A DNA stretch of 64,000 bases from Actinomadura harenae (GTDB lineage: Bacteria > Actinomycetota > Actinomycetes > Streptosporangiales > Streptosporangiaceae): the NCBI RefSeq assembly GCF_003696215.1, contig NZ_RFFG01000007.1:62001-126000 (forward strand), read 5' to 3'. Made by a program: the position numbers and the translations under genes. The notes under the pieces are model-generated. The model made no database searches, was not told the DNA's origin, and worked only from the letters and a program-made list of their open reading frames with translations. Shown piece by piece: positions 60,820 through 64,000 of the stretch. How positions within the stretch are numbered: position 1 is the stretch's first letter; every line of letters begins with the position of its first letter.

Positions 60820-63276
60820 GTGCCCCTCACCCAGGAAGGGCCCGAACCCGCTCCCGCCGTTGCCGCGCCCGGTGCTCCGGCCGGGTCCGCGCCCCGGGTC
60901 CGGGTGGCCCTGGCCGCCGCCAGGGCCACCCGTGGCTCCGACCTCGACAAGCGCCTGACCAGGCTCTTCTCCGAGGCGACGGAAGGGAGGCCGTCCGCGG
61001 GTCCGGCCGATGTGGCGCTGGTCGCGGTCGGGAGCCACGCGCGGCGCGAGCTGACGCCCGGCGGCGACCTCGACCTGGTGCTCCTGCACCGCGGACGCGG
61101 CGACGTCGCGGAGATCGCCGACCGGATCTGGTACCCGATCTGGGACGCCGGGCTGCGGCTCGACCACTCGGTCCGGACCGTCCAGGAGGCGCGGACGGTC
61201 GCCCGCGACGACATGAAGGCCGCGCTCGGCCTGCTCGCGCCGCGCCGCGTCGCCGGTGACCGCGCGCTCGTGGACGAGGTCCGCGCGGCCGTCCTCGCCG
61301 ACTGGCGGGTGGACGCGCGGCGGCGGCTCGCCGAGCTCGGCGCCCTCTGCCGGGAACGCTGGGACGCCCAGGGCGAGCTGGCGTTCCTTCTGGAGGGCGA
61401 CCTGAAGGAGGCGCGCGGCGGGCTCCGCGACGTGGAGGTCATGAACGCCGTCGCCGCGTCCTGGGTGGCCCCCGCGCCCGACGGACGGGTCCGCGAGGCC
61501 CACGACCTGCTGCTGGACGTCCGGCACGCGCTGCACGCGACCACCGGCCGCCCGTCCGACCGGCTCGTCCTCCAAGAGCAGGAGGCCGTCGCCACGGCAC
61601 TCGGCATGCTCGACGCCGACGTCCTGCTCCGCGCGGTCGCCACGGCCGCCCGGACGATCACCCACGCCGACGACCAGGTCCGGAGGCGCGTCGACCGGTT
61701 CACCCGCCCCCGCACGGGACGCGCCGGACGCGCCGGACCCCGGCGGCGCCCCGTCGGCGACGGCGCCGTCGAGCAGGACGGCGAGGTCGTCCTCGCCCGC
61801 GGCGCCGACCTGGCGGACCCAGCGCTGGTCCTCCGCGTCGCCGCGTCCGCCGCGCAGAACGGCCTGCCCCTCGCTCCCGCGACCGTGCACACGCTCGCCG
61901 AGCGCGCCGCCCTGCCCGGCGCGCCGTGGCCGCCGGAGGCCCGCGACGCCCTGATCGCGCTGCTGGGAGCGGGTCCCGCCGCCATCGGCGTCTGGGAGGC
62001 CCTCGACCAGGTCGGCCTGGTCGTCCGGCTGCTGCCCGACTGGGAGCGTGTCCGGAACCGGCCGCAGCGCAACCCCGTGCACCGCTTCACCGTGGACCGC
62101 CACCTCGTCGAGACCGCCGCCGGGGCCGCCGCGCTGACCCGCGAGGTCGCCCGCCCCGACCTGCTGCTCGCCGGCGCGCTCCTGCACGACATCGGCAAGG
62201 GCTGGCCCGGTGACCACTCGGTCTGCGGCGCGGTCGTGGCGCGCGACGCCGCCGCCCGGATGGGCTTCCCACCGGGCGACGCGCGGGTGCTGGAGACCGT
62301 CGTCCGGCACCATCTCCTGCTGCCCGAGACCGCGACCCGCCGCGACATCGACGACCCCAGGACGATCGAGACCGTCCTGGCCGCCGCCCGCCAGGCCCCG
62401 GGGAGGGAGCGCGACGTCCTCGAACTGCTCGCCGCCCTCGCGATCGCGGACGGCCAGGCCACCGGCCCCGCCGCCTGGGGCTCCTGGAAGGCCCGCCTCG
62501 TGGCCGAACTGGCCCGGCGCGCGCTGATGTCGCTCGCGGGCGGGACGCTGCCGCCCGCGCCGTCCCTGGGCCCGGAAACCCTGGCCCTGGCCAGGCACGA
62601 CGGCGCGGCCGTCCGGGTCCAGGGCTCCCGGATCATGATCGTCGCACCCGACCGTCCGGGCCTGCTCTGGCGGGCGGCGGGCGTCCTGGCCCTGCACCGC
62701 CTCGCCGTCCGGACGGCGAGGACCGTCTCCGCGACCGGCCCGAAGGCCGAAGCGGAGGGAACCGCCGTGACGCCGACCACCATGACGCCGACCTCTGTGA
62801 GCCCGACCCCTGTGACGCCGACCACCATGACACCGACCGCCGTGCTCGACTTCACGGCCGTCCCGGAGTTCGGCGATCCGCCCGACCCGGCCGCGCTGGA
62901 GTCCGATCTCCGCCGCATGCTGGCCGGGCGGCTCGACGTCGCCGACCGCCTCGAACGCCGGGCCCGGTCCGTCCGGATCCGGCCCGGAGCGGCCGTCCCG
63001 CCGCCGCGCGTCACGATCGTCCCCGACGCGTCGGAGAGCGCGACCGTCGTCGAGGTCCGCGCCCACGACCGCCCCGGCCTGCTGTGGCGCGTCGGCCAGG
63101 CGCTCGGCGAATGCGGCCTCCAGGTGATCGCCGCCCGCGTCGACACCCTGGGCGCCGAGGCCGTCGACGCCTTCTACGTCGTGGACGCCGAGGGCCTCCC
63201 CCTCCCCGCCGGCCACCGTCCGCCGGGGAAGTCCGCCGCGTCCGTCCGCGACCACGTCCTGGCGTCCCTGCACTGA
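60820..63276 (+). CDS. glnD: PII adenylyl/uridylyltransferase
   Basis: An 818-residue enzyme modifying PII. The nucleotidyltransferase motif is GSHARRELTPGGDLDLV (about residues 68-84), the HD phosphohydrolase motif is LLHDIGKGWPGDHS, and two ACT domains close the protein (IMIVAPDRPGLLWR and VEVRAHDRPGLLWR). The first ACT domain is interrupted by five 5-residue Thr/Pro repeats (residues 651-675) encoded by a 15-bp tandem repeat at 62770-62844. It reverses PII modification when nitrogen is plentiful. Confidence 0.95.
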   Translation: MPLTQEGPEPAPAVAAPGAPAGSAPRVRVALAAARATRGSDLDKRLTRLFSEATEGRPSAGPADVALVAVGSHARRELTPGGDLDLVLLHRGRGDVAEIADRIWYPIWDAGLRLDHSVRTVQEARTVARDDMKAALGLLAPRRVAGDRALVDEVRAAVLADWRVDARRRLAELGALCRERWDAQGELAFLLEGDLKEARGGLRDVEVMNAVAASWVAPAPDGRVREAHDLLLDVRHALHATTGRPSDRLVLQEQEAVATALGMLDADVLLRAVATAARTITHADDQVRRRVDRFTRPRTGRAGRAGPRRRPVGDGAVEQDGEVVLARGADLADPALVLRVAASAAQNGLPLAPATVHTLAERAALPGAPWPPEARDALIALLGAGPAAIGVWEALDQVGLVVRLLPDWERVRNRPQRNPVHRFTVDRHLVETAAGAAALTREVARPDLLLAGALLHDIGKGWPGDHSVCGAVVARDAAARMGFPPGDARVLETVVRHHLLLPETATRRDIDDPRTIETVLAAARQAPGRERDVLELLAALAIADGQATGPAAWGSWKARLVAELARRALMSLAGGTLPPAPSLGPETLALARHDGAAVRVQGSRIMIVAPDRPGLLWRAAGVLALHRLAVRTARTVSATGPKAEAEGTAVTPTTMTPTSVSPTPVTPTTMTPTAVLDFTAVPEFGDPPDPAALESDLRRMLAGRLDVADRLERRARSVRIRPGAAVPPPRVTIVPDASESATVVEVRAHDRPGLLWRVGQALGECGLQVIAARVDTLGAEAVDAFYVVDAEGLPLPAGHRPPGKSAASVRDHVLASLH

Positions 63277-63294
63277 TCACGACAGGCCGGACAA

Positions 63295-63309
63295 GTCCGA
63301 AATTCGGAC
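63295..63309. promoter_or_regulatory. 15-bp palindrome between glnD and ffh
   Basis: GTCCGAA, A, TTCGGAC is a perfect palindrome around one base, 18 bases after the glnD stop and 74 before the ffh start. It could be a weak terminator of glnD or an operator. The adjacent TAGTCT at about 63337 may be the ffh -10. Confidence 0.45.
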
Positions 63310-63382
63310 AGGGCGGGACCCGGCGCGTGACCCGATAGTCTGATAGGCGATCCCACGAAGCTTTCCAAGGACGGGTCCACAC

Positions 63383-64000
63383 GTGTTCGAGACGCTCTCC
63401 GACCGGTTGACGACGGTTTTCTCGTCGCTGCGCAGCAAGGGCCGGCTCTCCGAGGCCGACATCAACGCGACGGCCCGCGAGATCCGCGTCGCGCTGCTCG
63501 AGGCCGACGTCGCGCTGCCCGTGGTGAAGGACTTCATCGCGCGGATCAAGGAGCGCGCCGCGAGCGCGGAGGTCTCCCAGGCGCTCAACCCGGCCCAGCA
63601 GGTCGTCAAGATCGTCAACGAGGAGCTCATCGGCATCCTCGGCGGCGAGACCCGGCGGCTGAACCTGGCCAAGAACCCGCCGACCGTGATCATGCTCGCG
63701 GGTCTGCAGGGCGCCGGCAAGACCACCCTCGCGGGCAAGCTCGCCCGGCACCTGAAGAAGGAGGGGCACGCGCCGCTGCTGGTCGCGGCCGACCTCCAGC
63801 GCCCCAACGCCGTCCAGCAGCTGCAGGTCGTCGGCGAGCGCGCCGGCGTGCAGGTCTTCGCCCCCGAGCCCGGCTCCGGCGTCGGCGACCCGGTGGACGT
63901 GGCGCGCCGCTCCATCGAGCAGGCCCGGCACGCCCAGCACGACATGGTCATCATCGACACCGCGGGCCGCCTCGGCGTGGACGCGGAGATGATGCAGCAG
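63383..64000 (+). CDS. ffh: Signal recognition particle protein Ffh, cut by window edge
   Basis: The first 206 codons of the SRP54 GTPase, which binds signal sequences on the ribosome and docks with FtsY. GTG 63383 gives MFETLSDRLTTVFSSLRSKG and the four-helix N domain, followed by the G domain: VIMLAGLQGAGKTTLAGKLA, LLVAADLQRPNAVQQLQVV and IIDTAGRLGVD. The rest, including the M domain, lies beyond the window. Confidence 0.97.
   Translation, partial: MFETLSDRLTTVFSSLRSKGRLSEADINATAREIRVALLEADVALPVVKDFIARIKERAASAEVSQALNPAQQVVKIVNEELIGILGGETRRLNLAKNPPTVIMLAGLQGAGKTTLAGKLARHLKKEGHAPLLVAADLQRPNAVQQLQVVGERAGVQVFAPEPGSGVGDPVDVARRSIEQARHAQHDMVIIDTAGRLGVDAEMMQQ

Overview
High-GC actinomycete chromosome, most consistent with Streptosporangiales/Thermomonosporaceae (Actinomadura-like). 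The evidence is strong G/C at third codon positions, many GTG starts and 4-bp ATGA/GTGA overlaps, leaderless promoters, F420 and mycothiol-type enzymes, and the conserved actinobacterial order ndgR-leuC-leuD-hup-cofC-plsC-gpsA-ddl ... thiL-thiD-rpmB-recG-rsmD-coaD-DUF177-rpmF-rnc-mutM-smc-ftsY-amtB-glnB-glnD-ffh. The genus is an inference from gene order and style.

Layout. 0-4.4 kb: partial DUF202 membrane protein, MerR regulator, GH3 beta-glucosidase, DinB-like enzyme. 4.4-13.6 kb: leucine biosynthesis with its divergent IclR regulator, HU, F420 and phospholipid synthesis genes, a PLP-fold protein lacking its lysine, and D-Ala-D-Ala ligase. 13.6-35 kb: accessory block between ddl and the DUF3515/lrp/thiL core. 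35-64 kb: thiamine, ribosomal, DNA repair, SMC, SRP and nitrogen-control core genes, ending inside ffh.

Accessory block. Its two ends look like the two halves of the mycobacterial cyp51 cluster (known order in M. tuberculosis Rv0762c-Rv0771). ALDH-SDR-dehydrogenase-CMD runs left from 17.05 kb; TetR-P450-SDR-CYP51-ferredoxin-SnoaL runs right from 28.75 kb. Both ends carry the same operator-like palindrome (TCTGGACA-NN-TGTC...). About 11.7 kb separates them. It holds a metal-dependent hydrolase and a Fe-S flavin reductase (plausible P450 redox partners), then DNA of a different style: a tight cassette of three tRNA genes (two tRNA-Leu genes without the long variable arm, one tRNA-Tyr) followed by a GNAT enzyme; a graspetide RiPP cluster (precursor, ATP-grasp ligase, PIMT-like methyltransferase) divergent from a protein fusing an XRE helix-turn-helix to a complete peptide deformylase domain; and an ATPase/XRE/DUF397 regulatory set.

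Regulatory DNA that can be read directly includes: a GlnR-type operator before amtB-glnB-glnD; a cysteine-type leader peptide with attenuator before a HEAT-repeat gene; a CsoR-like palindrome before an MFS exporter; a long-range leader structure before an ABC-F gene; an ndgR/leuC operator; and several strong hairpin terminators. No rRNA, CRISPR array, integrase or transposase was seen.
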